A stretch of 5,551 nucleotides of DNA from Bacteroidota bacterium. Lineage in GTDB: Bacteria; Bacteroidota; Bacteroidia; Bacteroidales; Paludibacteraceae. The translations under genes and the position numbers were made by a program. Location: positions 1 to 5,551 of the forward strand of contig JAFNAU010000254.1 in NCBI GenBank assembly GCA_017860335.1, read 5' to 3'. Shown here in pieces: positions 5,536 through 5,551 of this stretch. The notes below the pieces were generated by a model. It was not told the origin of the DNA, ran no database searches, and saw only the letters and a list, made by a program, of their open reading frames with translations. Numbering within the stretch: position 1 is the first letter of the stretch; each line of letters opens with the position of its first letter.

Positions 5536-5551
5536 TTCATACAATGTCAAA

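Overview
The window looks like ordinary chromosomal DNA from a member of the Bacteroidota, most likely the order Bacteroidales. This rests on the protein sequences: a short-LID adenylate kinase of 192 residues, an Obg GTPase with an acidic tail and no OCT domain, and a DnaN ending in LMLLMPMLLND. It is supported by the AT-rich spacers and by -7 elements of the TAnnTTTG type, which is the Bacteroidota sigma-factor pattern. Genus cannot be fixed from sequence alone.

Left half, minus strand: four genes read leftward in the order hpt (2108-2644), adk (1479-2057), obg (213-1352) and the start of a PgeF/YfiH-family gene (223 down to the window edge). The last gene is only visible by reading through the end of obg: its ATG lies inside the last codons of obg, an 11-base overlap. 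Hpt and Adk are purine salvage and nucleotide balance enzymes, Obg is a GTPase of ribosome assembly, and PgeF-family proteins act on purine nucleosides or edit peptidoglycan. The cluster therefore reads as a purine-centred housekeeping group. A hairpin with a T-run lies between adk and obg, so the group may be two transcription units or one with partial read-through.

Centre: a 213-base divergent spacer (2645-2857) separates hpt from dnaN and carries a candidate -7 box facing each way.

Right half, plus strand: dnaN (2858-3878), a strong terminator hairpin (3906-3941), a DEDDh 3'-5' exonuclease of the DnaQ/epsilon type with an ExoX-like C-terminal domain (3974-4741), and a small secreted LTxxQ (Spy-like) protein (4865 onward).

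The unusual part is that two of these genes are broken by length changes that are not multiples of three. dnaN, normally essential, lacks about 35-40 residues of domain I and changes frame at about 3091-3093. The secreted protein carries a perfect 20-base tandem duplication (5289-5328); removing one copy restores a 216-residue protein ending at 5535. Two such events within 2.3 kb suggest either assembly or sequencing error or real decay or slippage, and this is the main thing to check. I see no tRNA, rRNA, CRISPR array, insertion sequence or novel defence system here.
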